64,000 bases of DNA from Holzapfeliella floricola DSM 23037 = JCM 16512 (GCF_001436605.1 NZ_AYZL01000016.1:124001-188000); one strand, 5' to 3'; shown: positions 19,945 to 30,862, counted from the first letter of the stretch. A program made the numbers and translations. Notes: generated by a model not told the origin, from the letters alone.

Positions 19945-22464
19945 TTAATTGTGCACTTTATCGTCTTTTTGTGCACTTTCAACTTGACTTTGAGGAGCAG
20001 TCTTAAAAGTCAATCCATTTTTAGAAGAACCTATTTTAACTAAATCTCCTGATTTAATATCTTGTCTAAGTAATTGATCACTTAACTCATTTTCTAGCTT
20101 ATCTTGAATTGCGCGACGAATTGGTCGAGCACCATTTTCAACATCAAAGCCGGCTTCTAAGATAGTGTCTAATGCCGGTGTTGAAACAGATAGTTTAATT
20201 TGTTGTTCAGATAATCGTGATTTTAAATCTTCCAACATTAATGTCACAATTTGACGTAATTGCGGTTTTTGTAGTTCTTGGAAAATGATTGTTTCATCAA
20301 TACGATTCAAAAATTCCGGTGTAAAGAATTCTTGTGTTGCTTGTTTTATTTTACTTGTCAATTGTGCTTGACGCTGTTCGTCTTCATTACTTGAAAAGCC
20401 AACCGTCTTATCAATCTTCATTGCGCGTGCGCCTAGGTTAGATGTCATAATAATAATAGTATTTCTAAAATCAATACGTCGACCCTTAGCATCTGTTAAG
20501 TAACCATCATCTAATACTTGTAACAATAAGTTGAAAATATCTGGATGAGCTTTTTCTACTTCATCAAGTAAAACAACGGAATAAGGATTTTGACGAACTT
20601 GCTCACTCAACTGACCACCTTCTTCATAACCCACATATCCTGGAGCAGACCCGACTAGTTTTGATGAACTATAAGATTCTGAAAGTTCAGACATATCTAC
20701 TCGAATAAGATTATCAGTAGAACCAAACATTGTTTTAGCTAGCACTTTTGCCAATTGCGTTTTACCAACACCTGTTGGCCCTAAGAATAAGAAAGACCCG
20801 ATTGGACGGTTAGGATCTTTGATTCCCGCACGAGCGCGTCTTATCGCTTTTGAAACAGCCATTACCGCATCATTTTGGCCGATAACTTCTTGATGAAGTT
20901 CTTTTTCAAGGTCAAGTAAACGTGTTTTTTCATTAGAATCAAGTTGGGTTAGCGGAATTTTAGTCCAAGTTGAAATAACTTCAGCAACGTCTTCGCGTGT
21001 CACTTGTTGTCTAGCTTGTTGGGCTTTTACCTTTTCTTCTGTCATTTTATAAATTGTTTGACGAAGTTGTGTTTCTTGATAACGCAGCTTAGCTGCTTGT
21101 TCGAAATCTTGATCAAAAATTGCTTTGTCTTTTTGATTTAACAAGTCTTCTAATTCTTTTTCAAGCGGAATAATTTGTTGATCTTCACTTTCTTCAAAGC
21201 CTTCAATTTTAACTTTAGCTGCTGCTTCATCAATCAAGTCAATAGCTTTATCCGGTAAAAACCGATTAGTAATGTATCGTTGACTCATTTCAACAGCTGC
21301 ATCAATCGCATCTTGTGCAATTGTTACCTTATGGAAGTTTTCATAAGTCTTCTTTAATCCAGCTAAAATTTGCTCAGTTTCTTTTATCGTAGGCTCAGAT
21401 ACTTTTACTTGTGCAAAACGACGTTCTAAAGCTGAATCCTTCTCAATATATTTTTGATATTCATCGTACGTTGTAGCACCAATAACTTGAATATCACCAC
21501 GGGCAAGTGATGGCTTCAAGATATTTGAAGCATCAATAGCACCTTCTGCTCCACCAGCACCGATTAATGTATGCAGCTCATCAATAAACAAAATAACCTC
21601 GCCATCTTGTTTAATTTCATCCATCACTTTTTTCAAGCGGTCTTCAAACTCACCACGGTACTTCGTCCCCGCTACTAAGGAACCCATATCAAGTGACATT
21701 ACACGCTTTTTCTTTAAAATAGCTGGCACTTGTCCTGCTTCGATTTTGGCAGCTAAATCTTCTGCAATTGCCGTCTTACCTACACCTGGATCACCGACTA
21801 AAACCGGATTATTTTTTGTTCGGCGTGATAAAATTTGAATGACACGATGCGTTTCTGAATTTCGTCCAATGACAGGATCAACTTGTCCTTGTTTAACTTT
21901 ATCATTTAAATTATTAGCTAATTTATCTAAAGTTGGTGTCTTCGTCTTAACTGCTTGCTGTCTTTTACTTTGAGTTTTTGATGTGCTCAATTCAGGTTTT
22001 TTAAAGTTTTCATTGTCTTGAATACCTAATTGTTGTAATAACTCTTGGTAAATTCGTGACAAACTAAATCCTAAATTTTTTAAAATTTTTCCAGATAAAA
22101 CATTTTCATTTTGAACTAAGGCCATCAACAGATGCTCAGTCCCAACTTTGTCAGCACCCAATTGTTTTGCAATTTGGCCAGACAATGTCATAACTTGTTT
22201 AGCTCGAGGTGAATAAGGTAAAAACTCACCCTTAACTGGTGTTGATAATTCAACACCATATCCTGTGTAAGTTTCAATTTCTTCACGAATGTCTGTGGTG
22301 GATACTCCCAATTCCCGCAACAAATGTCCGGCTGTTCCATGCGATTCCATCACTAGCCCTAATAATAAGTGCTCAGTGCCTATCACACGGTGCTTGAAGT
22401 AAGTTGCTTGCTCTTGTGAAATTGTTAGTGCCACTTTTGCACTATCTGTAAACATGTTTTCCAT
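19945..22464 (-). CDS. clpC: ATP-dependent Clp protease ATP-binding subunit ClpC
   Basis: ClpC is a HSP100 unfoldase that feeds ClpP. The 839-residue protein has two N-terminal Clp repeats (1-150), the D1 Walker A GDPGVGKT (224-231), a coiled middle domain with a UVR motif (about 432-470) and the D2 Walker A GPTGVGKT (562-569). The first of two nearby ATGs fits the GGCGGTG site five bases upstream. In Bacillus and many cocci clpC follows ctsR, often with mcsA-mcsB. Here tRNA genes and lysS precede it, and I see no CtsR operator (tandem GGTCAAA heptads) before it. Confidence 0.97.
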   Translation of the reverse strand: MENMFTDSAKVALTISQEQATYFKHRVIGTEHLLLGLVMESHGTAGHLLRELGVSTTDIREEIETYTGYGVELSTPVKGEFLPYSPRAKQVMTLSGQIAKQLGADKVGTEHLLMALVQNENVLSGKILKNLGFSLSRIYQELLQQLGIQDNENFKKPELSTSKTQSKRQQAVKTKTPTLDKLANNLNDKVKQGQVDPVIGRNSETHRVIQILSRRTKNNPVLVGDPGVGKTAIAEDLAAKIEAGQVPAILKKKRVMSLDMGSLVAGTKYRGEFEDRLKKVMDEIKQDGEVILFIDELHTLIGAGGAEGAIDASNILKPSLARGDIQVIGATTYDEYQKYIEKDSALERRFAQVKVSEPTIKETEQILAGLKKTYENFHKVTIAQDAIDAAVEMSQRYITNRFLPDKAIDLIDEAAAKVKIEGFEESEDQQIIPLEKELEDLLNQKDKAIFDQDFEQAAKLRYQETQLRQTIYKMTEEKVKAQQARQQVTREDVAEVISTWTKIPLTQLDSNEKTRLLDLEKELHQEVIGQNDAVMAVSKAIRRARAGIKDPNRPIGSFLFLGPTGVGKTQLAKVLAKTMFGSTDNLIRVDMSELSESYSSSKLVGSAPGYVGYEEGGQLSEQVRQNPYSVVLLDEVEKAHPDIFNLLLQVLDDGYLTDAKGRRIDFRNTIIIMTSNLGARAMKIDKTVGFSSNEDEQRQAQLTSKIKQATQEFFTPEFLNRIDETIIFQELQKPQLRQIVTLMLEDLKSRLSEQQIKLSVSTPALDTILEAGFDVENGARPIRRAIQDKLENELSDQLLRQDIKSGDLVKIGSSKNGLTFKTAPQSQVESAQKDDKVHN

Positions 22465-22481
22465 TATTACACCGCCAATCT

Positions 22482-22495
22482 ATTATAGAAGTATA
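22482..22495 (-). promoter_or_regulatory. Candidate -10 elements before clpC
   Basis: On the minus strand TATACT (22490-22495) and TATAAT (22482-22487) lie 18 to 31 bases before the clpC start. No good -35 box accompanies either; TTGGAA at 22511-22516 is 15 bases from the first. Which is used is unknown. Confidence 0.35.
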
Positions 22496-22644
22496 CAGTA
22501 AAGTATTTGTTTCCAAATGTAAATATCAAAATAAAAATTAATCCGATTCTTAATCAATAATTTGCTTTTTCACTGTGCATTCTCTTCACTACAATTATTG
22601 TACAACTAATACCCGCTAATTTAAAATTTAACTCATTTTAGGGA

Positions 22645-22678
22645 TAAAAAAATAACCCACACAAACTTGTAGGTTATT
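22645..22678 (-). terminator. Terminator after the tRNA-Lys/tRNA-Gly pair
   Basis: An 11-pair stem (22651-22661 with 22668-22678, one wobble) followed on the minus strand by a T run stands four bases after the tRNA-Gly gene. It separates the lysS-tRNA unit from clpC. Confidence 0.85.
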
Positions 22679-22682
22679 AAAA

Positions 22683-22754
22683 AGCGGAAGACGGGATTCG
22701 AACCCGCGACCCCCACCATGGCAAGGTGATGTTCTACCACTGAACTACTTCCGC
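22683..22754 (-). tRNA. tRNA-Gly (GCC)
   Basis: The acceptor arms GCGGAAG and CTTCCGC pair. The D arm (GTTCAGTGGTAGAAC), the anticodon arm with GCC in CACCTTGCCATGGTG and the T arm (GCGGGTTCGAATCCCGT) are all present. The discriminator is T and the CCA end is not encoded. The sequence is close to known Firmicutes tRNA-Gly. Confidence 0.96.
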
Positions 22755-22755
22755 A

Positions 22756-22776
22756 TTAATACACGCCGTGTATTAA
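22756..22776. repeat. Perfect palindrome between the two tRNA genes
   Basis: TTAATACACG and CGTGTATTAA flank a single C (22766). The arms take up nearly the whole 23-base spacer between tRNA-Lys and tRNA-Gly. In RNA it would form a hairpin between the two tRNAs, perhaps an RNase processing site. Confidence 0.6.
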
Positions 22777-22777
22777 A

Positions 22778-22850
22778 TGAGTCGTGGCAGGCTCGAACTG
22801 CCGACCCTCTGATTAAAAGTCAGATGCTCTACCAACTGAGCTAACGACTC
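22778..22850 (-). tRNA. tRNA-Lys (UUU)
   Basis: The acceptor arms GAGTCGT and ACGACTC pair. The D arm has TTAGCTCAGTTGGTAGAGC, the anticodon loop ACTTTTAAT carries TTT, and the T arm has GGCAGTTCGAGCCTGCC. Discriminator A, CCA not encoded. It directly follows lysS, whose enzyme charges this tRNA, and is probably read from the same transcript. Confidence 0.96.
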
Positions 22851-22854
22851 GTAG

Positions 22855-22878
22855 TAAAAGCAGGATATCCTGCTTTTA
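22855..22878. repeat. Palindrome between lysS and tRNA-Lys
   Basis: TAAAAGCAGGAT and ATCCTGCTTTTA form a perfect 24-base palindrome starting five bases after the lysS stop. On the minus strand only four Ts follow the stem, so it is a weak terminator at best. It may instead protect the lysS mRNA end or mark a cleavage site before the tRNA. Confidence 0.6.
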
Positions 22879-22882
22879 GTGA

Positions 22883-24403
<1,521 letters not shown>

Positions 24404-25405
24404 TTATTTACCCTCCGATTTTAATTTTTCTCTAGCTTCATATTGAGCGACAAAGTCGTCTAGAATTTCAAAAACTTCTTCTTTAGCGAAAACTTGGTTA
24501 ACTGCTGCACGAGTTTTAGCAGCACGTGGAATACCTTTCAAGTAGTAAGCTGCTTGTTGACGGAATTCCGGCACGGCAATCTTTTCACCTTTTAACTCTA
24601 CCAAGCGATTCAATTGTAATTTAGCTAAATCTATCTTTTCCCTTGGTGTAGGTTCAGGTTCAATTTCACCAGTTTCAAGGTAATGTTCCATTTGGCCTAA
24701 AACCCAAGGGTTCCCTAAGGCTGCTCGACCTACCATAACTGCATCAGCACCAACTTCATCAAGCATACGTTTAGCATCTTCTGGTGTAGTCACATCGCCA
24801 TTTCCAATAAATGGAATAGAAAGTGCCTCTTTAACTTGCTTCAAAATATCCCAGTCAGCCTTACCGGTGTACATTTGTTTACGCGTTCTACCATGCATGG
24901 CAACCGCACTAGCTCCTGCACGTTCAGCAGCAAGGGCATTTTCAACCGCATAAATGTGGTCTTCATCCCAACCCGTTCTCATTTTAACAGTCACAGGTTT
25001 TTCTACCACATCAACAACTGCTTTAACCATTTCATAAATTCGATTAGGATCAAGCAAACATCTTGCTCCTGCGTCAGTTTTTACAACTTTCGGTACTGGA
25101 CATCCCATATTAATATCAATAATATCTGCTTGTGTATTTTGATCCACAAACTTGGCTGCTTCAACTAGTGTTTCAACAGTTCCACCAAAAATTTGAATAC
25201 TAATTGGGTGCTCTTTTGGATCTACAAAAAGCATATCTAAAGTTTTTTTATTATGGTGAATAATTCCTCTATCACTAATCATTTCACAAACAACTAATCC
25301 CGCACCACATTCTTTTGCTGTGATACGAAAAGCTGAGTTTGAAATACCAGCCATTGGTGCGACAACAATGCGATTAGGAATTTCCACATTTCCAATTTTC
25401 CACAT
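24404..25405 (-). CDS. dusB: tRNA-dihydrouridine synthase DusB
   Basis: Dus enzymes reduce uridine to dihydrouridine in the tRNA D loop using FMN. The 333-residue product has an N-terminal TIM barrel with RIVVAPMAGISNSAFR, the catalytic cysteine in INMGCPVPKV, the KMRTGW lysine, and HGRTRKQMYTGKADW with GNGD for FMN phosphate. I place the start at ATG 25403-25405, nine bases after AGGA. The GTG two codons earlier is only three bases from it. It lies between hslO and lysS, as in several Lactobacillales. Confidence 0.94.
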   Translation of the reverse strand: MWKIGNVEIPNRIVVAPMAGISNSAFRITAKECGAGLVVCEMISDRGIIHHNKKTLDMLFVDPKEHPISIQIFGGTVETLVEAAKFVDQNTQADIIDINMGCPVPKVVKTDAGARCLLDPNRIYEMVKAVVDVVEKPVTVKMRTGWDEDHIYAVENALAAERAGASAVAMHGRTRKQMYTGKADWDILKQVKEALSIPFIGNGDVTTPEDAKRMLDEVGADAVMVGRAALGNPWVLGQMEHYLETGEIEPEPTPREKIDLAKLQLNRLVELKGEKIAVPEFRQQAAYYLKGIPRAAKTRAAVNQVFAKEEVFEILDDFVAQYEAREKLKSEGK

Positions 25406-25471
25406 AGACACTCTTCCTCATTTTTACCTGTACTATTTTATCAGTTTATCCAAAAAGCCTCAACACCAGTT

Positions 25472-26350
25472 TTAGCCTCGTTTTGCTAAAATATCTTTCA
25501 AGTCTGACTCACTATAGTGATAGTGTGCATTACAGAATTTACATACTGCCTCAGCTCCATGATCTTCTTCAATCATAGCCTCAATCTCTGATTTTTTCAA
25601 AGTAGCTAATGATTTTTCAAAGCGTTCTTTGCTACAGTCACACTTAAAGGTTACATCCATTGTATCTAAGATATCTACACCCTCAGGGAAAATCATTTCA
25701 GTAATTTCTTCAGGCGTTTTACCTTCGCGAACTAATTTAGAAACTAGTGGTAATTGTTTAAGACTATCTTCTAATTTGGCAATACTTTCTTCACTTGCAT
25801 TTGGCAACACTTGAATCATAAAGCCACCTGCAGCACCAATTGTATTGTTGGGATTAACAAAACATGACAAGCCAACAGCAGATGGAATTTGTTCAGATTT
25901 AGCTAAATAGTAAGTGAAGTCCTCACCCAGCTCACCCGAAATTAACGGCACTTGACCTGTAAATGGTTCTTTCATATGCAAATCTTTAGTAACGCTAAAC
26001 ATGCCATTCGTTCCCACAGCACCCTTAACATCAATCTTTCCCTTTTCATTAAGTGGCAAGTGTACATGCGGATTTTGAATGTAACCTTTAACCATTCCAT
26101 CGGCATTACCATCCATTACCATAGCACCTGCAGGTCCATCTCCTTGGATACGAACTGTTAACGTATCATCGCCTTTTAAAGTTGCTGTACTTAGTAACAA
26201 AGTCCCAATTAATCCACGACCTAACGCCGCAGATGATGCACTGTAAGTATCGTGCTTTTGTTGTGCAGTTGACACTAATTCAGTTGCTGAAACAGCTAAA
26301 ATTCTGAAGGCCTTATCTTTTGATATTGCTTTAATTAAATAATCTTTCAT
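25472..26350 (-). CDS. hslO: 33 kDa redox-regulated chaperonin Hsp33
   Basis: Hsp33 is a holdase activated by oxidation. The 292-residue protein has the usual N-terminal substrate domain and a C-terminal redox switch with the CxC (C237/C239) and CxxC (C270/C273) zinc ligands, all intact. The ATG is behind GAGGTG. The ftsH terminator lies only a few bases before its ribosome site, so its transcription must come by readthrough or from a promoter inside ftsH. Confidence 0.96.
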   Translation of the reverse strand: MKDYLIKAISKDKAFRILAVSATELVSTAQQKHDTYSASSAALGRGLIGTLLLSTATLKGDDTLTVRIQGDGPAGAMVMDGNADGMVKGYIQNPHVHLPLNEKGKIDVKGAVGTNGMFSVTKDLHMKEPFTGQVPLISGELGEDFTYYLAKSEQIPSAVGLSCFVNPNNTIGAAGGFMIQVLPNASEESIAKLEDSLKQLPLVSKLVREGKTPEEITEMIFPEGVDILDTMDVTFKCDCSKERFEKSLATLKKSEIEAMIEEDHGAEAVCKFCNAHYHYSESDLKDILAKRG

Positions 26351-26369
26351 TGTTTTTTACACCTCATTA

Positions 26370-26397
26370 AAAAACAGAGCCACTAGGCTCTGTTTTT
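26370..26397 (-). terminator. Terminator after ftsH
   Basis: A perfect 12-pair stem AAAAACAGAGCC/GGCTCTGTTTTT with ACTA loop begins one base after the ftsH stop. Its T run ends within ten bases of the hslO ribosome site. Confidence 0.9.
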
Positions 26398-26398
26398 A

Positions 26399-28519
26399 TT
26401 ATTTATCGTCACGATTATTATCATCGTTTGTTATTGTATCAGAATCTACATCTTTTTTGCTAGATGTGACTTCTTTTTCTATGTCTTTTTCTGATTTTTC
26501 TTGATCACTAATCTCTTCAGCATTTTTTGCTTCAGATTGTTTTTCTCTTTGATCTGCAGCTTGTTTTGATTCTTTGTAATCAGCAGTATCTTTTTCACTT
26601 GGAAATTCTGTTGATTCTTCTGGCATTTTACCTTCTTCAAATAATGACAGAATTTGTTTTTCATTCAACGTTTCATATTCAAGTAAAGCTTTAGCAATTA
26701 AATCATGTTGTTTATGATATTCTTTAATAATTTCAGTAGCACGTGTATGTGCTTCATTTATTATGCGACGAACTTCTTGATCAATTTTTGCGGCTGTATC
26801 TTGGCTATATGAAGGACCTTGACCATAAGCTGCCTGACCTTCTTGTTCTAATGCAACAGTACCTAATACATCGCTCATACCATATTGAGTCACCATGGTA
26901 CGTGCAATTTGTGTTGCTTGCTCAAAGTCATTTGAAGCACCGGAAGATAAACTATCGAAGATTAGTTCCTCTGCTGTACGTCCACCCATTAAACCAACAA
27001 TTTGTTCTTCTAAGTCCTTTTTGCTTAGTAAAAATTGGTCTTCTTTAGGCAACGTAATCGCATAACCACCTGCACGACCACGAGGTACAATAGTTACTTT
27101 TCTAACGGTTCTTGAATCGCTTAGAACAAGACCAATTAAAGCATGACCGGCTTCATGGTAAGCCACAATTTGACGATATTTTTCTGAAGTCTTGCGGTCT
27201 CTTTTAGCAGGACCTGCAATCACACGATCTTCTGCTTCGTCAATATCAAGAGAAGTAATCTTAGTATCGTTTCTTCTTGCAGCAACCAAAGCTGCTTCAT
27301 TAAGCAAGTTCTCAAGGTCTGCCCCAACGAATCCGGGTGTTTGACGTGCAACTAGTTTCAAGTCAACATCTTCTGCTAAAGGCTTGTTTTTAGCGTGGAC
27401 TTTCAAAATAGCCTCGCGGCCCTTAACATCTGGACGACCAACTAATACTTTACGGTCAAAACGGCCCGGACGAAGTAAAGCAGGATCTAAAACATCAGAA
27501 CGGTTAGTTGCCGCCATAACGATAACACCTTCTGTACCAGTAAATCCATCCATCTCAACCAATAATTGGTTTAAGGTTTGCTCACGTTCGTCGTTTCCGC
27601 CGCCCATACCGGCTCCACGCTGACGACCAACAGCATCAATTTCGTCAATAAAAATGATAGCAGGAGCTGATTTTTTAGCATTTTCAAATAAATCACGAAC
27701 ACGAGAAGCCCCAACTCCGACAAACATTTCAACGAAGTCAGAACCAGAAATACTGTAAAATGGTACTTTAGCTTCACCAGCAACGGCTTTAGCTAAAAGT
27801 GTTTTACCGGTTCCGGGAGGTCCCTCAAGTAAAACACCAGATGGAATACGAGCACCAAGACTAGCAAAGCGTTTAGGTTGTTTCAAGAATTCAACTACTT
27901 CAACTAGTTCTTGTTTTTCTTCTTCTGCACCGGCAACATCACTAAACCTAATTTTGTTCTTAGTAGGATCTTCAGGTTTTGCTTTTGAACGACCAACGTT
28001 CATCATACGGTTTCCACCGCCACCTTGGCCACCTCGAGCACCCCCCATCATCATGAAGAAAACAATTGCAATAATAATGATAGGTAGAAAAGAACCTAGC
28101 AATGTAAGCCAAAGACCTGTTTGTGGTTCACCATCCATTGACACATTAACTTTCTTATTTTGTGCTAATTCAGTGACTTGCTTTACTGTGTTATCATTAG
28201 CCAAAATTGTTGTTGAAAAGTTTTGAGTCGATGAATTTTGTCCACCTGTCAAAATTGACAACATTGAGTTATTTGACGTTTGATTTGTTTGACTAGTTTT
28301 ATAAGTTCCTGAAACCGTATAAGCGCCATTCACGGGCTGCATACTAAACTTATCAATACTATTATCATTTAGTTGCGTAATAAATTCTGAATAACTAACA
28401 TTTTTGACTGACTTACTGCTTCCACCATTAAAGAACCAGTTAAATCCTGCCAAAATAATGATTGCAGCAATAATATAAAAGAATATATTATTCCTGAATT
28501 TTTTGGGACTTTTATTCAT
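26399..28519 (-). CDS. ftsH: ATP-dependent zinc metalloprotease FtsH
   Basis: FtsH is a membrane AAA protease for quality control. The 706-residue protein has membrane helices at about 11-30 and 137-158, a Walker A GPPGTGKT (233-240), Walker B IIFIDEID, and the zinc motif HEAGH (455-459). After about residue 630 the tail is long, charged and low in complexity (rich in K, E, D, S). That tail is longer than in Bacillus FtsH but common in lactic acid bacteria. It follows tilS by 32 bases; the hpt gene that usually lies between them is absent. Confidence 0.97.
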   Translation of the reverse strand: MNKSPKKFRNNIFFYIIAAIIILAGFNWFFNGGSSKSVKNVSYSEFITQLNDNSIDKFSMQPVNGAYTVSGTYKTSQTNQTSNNSMLSILTGGQNSSTQNFSTTILANDNTVKQVTELAQNKKVNVSMDGEPQTGLWLTLLGSFLPIIIIAIVFFMMMGGARGGQGGGGNRMMNVGRSKAKPEDPTKNKIRFSDVAGAEEEKQELVEVVEFLKQPKRFASLGARIPSGVLLEGPPGTGKTLLAKAVAGEAKVPFYSISGSDFVEMFVGVGASRVRDLFENAKKSAPAIIFIDEIDAVGRQRGAGMGGGNDEREQTLNQLLVEMDGFTGTEGVIVMAATNRSDVLDPALLRPGRFDRKVLVGRPDVKGREAILKVHAKNKPLAEDVDLKLVARQTPGFVGADLENLLNEAALVAARRNDTKITSLDIDEAEDRVIAGPAKRDRKTSEKYRQIVAYHEAGHALIGLVLSDSRTVRKVTIVPRGRAGGYAITLPKEDQFLLSKKDLEEQIVGLMGGRTAEELIFDSLSSGASNDFEQATQIARTMVTQYGMSDVLGTVALEQEGQAAYGQGPSYSQDTAAKIDQEVRRIINEAHTRATEIIKEYHKQHDLIAKALLEYETLNEKQILSLFEEGKMPEESTEFPSEKDTADYKESKQAADQREKQSEAKNAEEISDQEKSEKDIEKEVTSSKKDVDSDTITNDDNNRDDK

Positions 28520-28551
28520 AAGTAACCTCCGATTTCATAAACTACTTCTTA

Positions 28552-29874
28552 CTATTTTGCCACAAAGAAATATAATTTTCTAGACTGTTGTGATAAAGAA
28601 TTATAACTGTAAATATTTTGAATCCAATAAATATCTGATCCATAAATTGCCAAAAAGTACTCCTTCAAAATTGTCGGAATTCCCACCTTAGCAAAAACTT
28701 TTTTCACTTTTTGGTGATGGTCATTTGATAGTAGCACAGATTGATTAGGTGTTAACCCTAAATACAAGTTTTGATCTAGTGGAACATCGAATACTCCAAT
28801 GCACTCAAAACCTTCAACTTTTTTACCAGTACTAACTATATACTGTTGCTCACAAAACAAAAGTGGTTTGTTCAGCTCAATAAGTTGTGGGGTGATTCTA
28901 AGTTTATCATACGTTAAAAAAAAGGTGTCATTTTTAACTAGAAATTGAATTTTATTAGTTAGCGTTAAACTGCCGCCCTTAATTAAAATATGTTTGAGCT
29001 GCTTATGTTGTTGCTCAGATAAAAACACCTTATCACTAAATGCTTTCATTGTTAAATAACTAAGATAGTCTGACCAGTTAGTTGTTGGAATTTTAGTAAA
29101 ATCTTTAATTTCACCCTGATATAAATTAGTTGTCACTTGTCTTTGGGTTGTTACAAGTTCAAAAAGTGTTGTTTGTGCTTGAGTTAATTTTGTCACCGTT
29201 CGTTGATAACGCTGACCATTTTCAACAATATAAGGTGTTTCTTTTCTCAAAATTGGAATGACATGGTGGCGCATACGATTGCGCATTGTAAAATCGGTAT
29301 TATTTGTTTCATCTGTAATATAAACGATACCCTGACTATTTAAATAATCTAACAGCTGTTCCTTAGAAAAATTAAGTAGCGGTCTCACGAGTTGTCCTTC
29401 AAAAAAAGGCCGCTTTGCGGCTAAAGACGACATTTCCTGTGCATCTCCACTTCGAACTAATTTTAACAAAATCGTTTCCAACACATCATCTCCATGATGA
29501 GCTGTCATAACATAGTTCGCATTTTCTTTTTTTTGAACCTCTTGAAAAAACTGATACCTCATCTGACGAGCCGCTGCTTCAATACCTGTGCCAGGATGAA
29601 GCGTTTCGGGCCAATCATAACTTTCAATGGTTAACCCTTTATCTTTTGCATAACTCTGCAATAGCCTTAGTTCTTGCTCTGAATCGACACGCAATTGATG
29701 ATTAACATGAGCAATAACTAACTGGTCTTTAGGATAATAAAGACTGTGATACAGCAAATCTAGCAATGCCATAGAGTCTGGTCCAGCAGATACAGCAACA
29801 ACTATTCTATCTAATTTGATATCAATTTGTAAGTCTTTTAGTTTTTGCTCAAACACTCGCTGGATAGCCATCAT
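28552..29874 (-). CDS. tilS: tRNA(Ile)-lysidine synthetase
   Basis: TilS turns the wobble C of the CAU-anticodon tRNA-Ile into lysidine so that it reads AUA. The 440-residue protein has the N-terminal PP-loop domain with VAVSAGPDSMALLDLL (the usual SGGxDS here reads SAGPDS), the AHVNHQLR and TAHHGDDVLETILL motifs, and the C-terminal tRNA-binding domain. The start ATG overlaps the stop of the S1-domain gene as ATGA, so translation is probably coupled. Confidence 0.93.
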   Translation of the reverse strand: MMAIQRVFEQKLKDLQIDIKLDRIVVAVSAGPDSMALLDLLYHSLYYPKDQLVIAHVNHQLRVDSEQELRLLQSYAKDKGLTIESYDWPETLHPGTGIEAAARQMRYQFFQEVQKKENANYVMTAHHGDDVLETILLKLVRSGDAQEMSSLAAKRPFFEGQLVRPLLNFSKEQLLDYLNSQGIVYITDETNNTDFTMRNRMRHHVIPILRKETPYIVENGQRYQRTVTKLTQAQTTLFELVTTQRQVTTNLYQGEIKDFTKIPTTNWSDYLSYLTMKAFSDKVFLSEQQHKQLKHILIKGGSLTLTNKIQFLVKNDTFFLTYDKLRITPQLIELNKPLLFCEQQYIVSTGKKVEGFECIGVFDVPLDQNLYLGLTPNQSVLLSNDHHQKVKKVFAKVGIPTILKEYFLAIYGSDIYWIQNIYSYNSLSQQSRKLYFFVAK

Positions 29875-30224
29875 TTTTCAGCAGCGTACTTATCTAAGAA
29901 TTCACTGGCTTGTTTCAACACGTGTTCAATCTTTTTGGCAAAAGGCTTTGTCTGATCAGCTTCTAATGGATTAGACAGATCCTTTAGATCTTGGTTATCA
30001 TATTGCTTTTGTGAAAGTTCAATTTTTTGAGGTGTTTCAGCAGATAAAACAACACCATCAATCATTTGACCAACATCATAATACATTTGCCAGTCATCAT
30101 TTTTTCCATAATCAAGTTCTTGTCGCTTGATTAAACCATGATGTTTATCATCAAGTGTCACAAAAACACCAAATGAAGCAACATTATTAATTGTACCTTG
30201 TAATCTTTGGCCTTGTTTAATCAT
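29871..30224 (-). CDS. S1 RNA-binding domain protein (YabR-like)
   Basis: A 117-residue protein whose first 70 residues form an S1 domain (QGTINNVASFGVFVTL, then HGLIKRQELDY). The rest is charged and probably helical. It matches the position and size of Bacillus YabR and related general stress proteins. Its role is not established; RNA binding is inferred from the domain. It lies between divIC and tilS with a 4-base overlap to tilS. Confidence 0.85.
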   Translation of the reverse strand: MIKQGQRLQGTINNVASFGVFVTLDDKHHGLIKRQELDYGKNDDWQMYYDVGQMIDGVVLSAETPQKIELSQKQYDNQDLKDLSNPLEADQTKPFAKKIEHVLKQASEFLDKYAAEK

Positions 30225-30236
30225 CTAATCCCTCTC

Positions 30237-30605
30237 TTACTTTGATTGACTATTATCTGAAATATCAAATATAACTTCATTAGGCTTTGAATAGAGATAT
30301 TTATCTCGGACAACTTTTTGGAGGTAATCGGGGTCATTTAATCTTTGTTCCTCATTAGACAATAAATGTTGTTTCTGTAATAGAGTATCCAACTTTTGCT
30401 GGCTTTCTTCTGCTTGAACATTAAGATTGTGCGTATCTATTGTCATTTTTGTGATTTGCATCCCTGTTAATAAAACAATGAACCCAAACAGCGCCGCATA
30501 CAAACGACGTCTTCTGACATGAACTTTACGCTCATGACGTTGTTTTTTAAAAACACTCTTTTCACTTGAAGCAATTTGATACGTGTGCTTAACTTTACGA
30601 CCCAT
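30237..30605 (-). CDS. divIC: Septum formation initiator, DivIC/FtsB family
   Basis: DivIC is a bitopic divisome protein that pairs with FtsL and DivIB. The 122-residue product has a basic cytoplasmic N-terminus, one membrane helix (about 35-52), a coiled coil (about 60-95), and the family motif near NDPDYLQKVVRDKYLYSKP. The location between rqcP and the S1 gene is the same as in Bacillus. Confidence 0.92.
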   Translation of the reverse strand: MGRKVKHTYQIASSEKSVFKKQRHERKVHVRRRRLYAALFGFIVLLTGMQITKMTIDTHNLNVQAEESQQKLDTLLQKQHLLSNEEQRLNDPDYLQKVVRDKYLYSKPNEVIFDISDNSQSK

Positions 30606-30619
30606 TTTATTCCCCCCTA

Positions 30620-30862
30620 TTAGTCAACTAATTCGTAAAGATCTTGTGCTTCTGATTTTTTAGTTGTTTCTAACAAGTTCAAAATACGAGCCTTAATAGT
30701 ACGGTTACCAAAGCTCACTTCTAAAATGTCGCCAATTTGAACTTTGGTTGATGATTTAATTGTTTTGTCGTTAACTTTAATACGACCTTGGTCAGCCATT
30801 TCTTTTGCAATGGTTCTTCTTTTAATAATTCTCGATACTTTTAAAAATCGGTCAATTCTCAT
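30620..30862 (-). CDS. rqcP: S4-domain RNA-binding protein RqcP
   Basis: RqcP (YabO) binds 23S rRNA on obstructed 50S subunits and works with RqcH in alanine tailing. The 80-residue product is almost wholly one S4 domain (MRIDRFLKVSRIIKRRTIAK, then GRIKVNDKTIKSSTKVQIGD). Its ATG overlaps the mfd stop (ATGA). The yabM and yabN genes that stand between mfd and yabO in Bacillus are missing. Confidence 0.93.
   Translation of the reverse strand: MRIDRFLKVSRIIKRRTIAKEMADQGRIKVNDKTIKSSTKVQIGDILEVSFGNRTIKARILNLLETTKKSEAQDLYELVD

Noticed and set aside
22465-22640. Search for CtsR and CIRCE heat-shock operators before clpC
   Set aside because: No tandem GGTCAAA heptads and no TTAGCACTC/GAGTGCTAA repeat are present.
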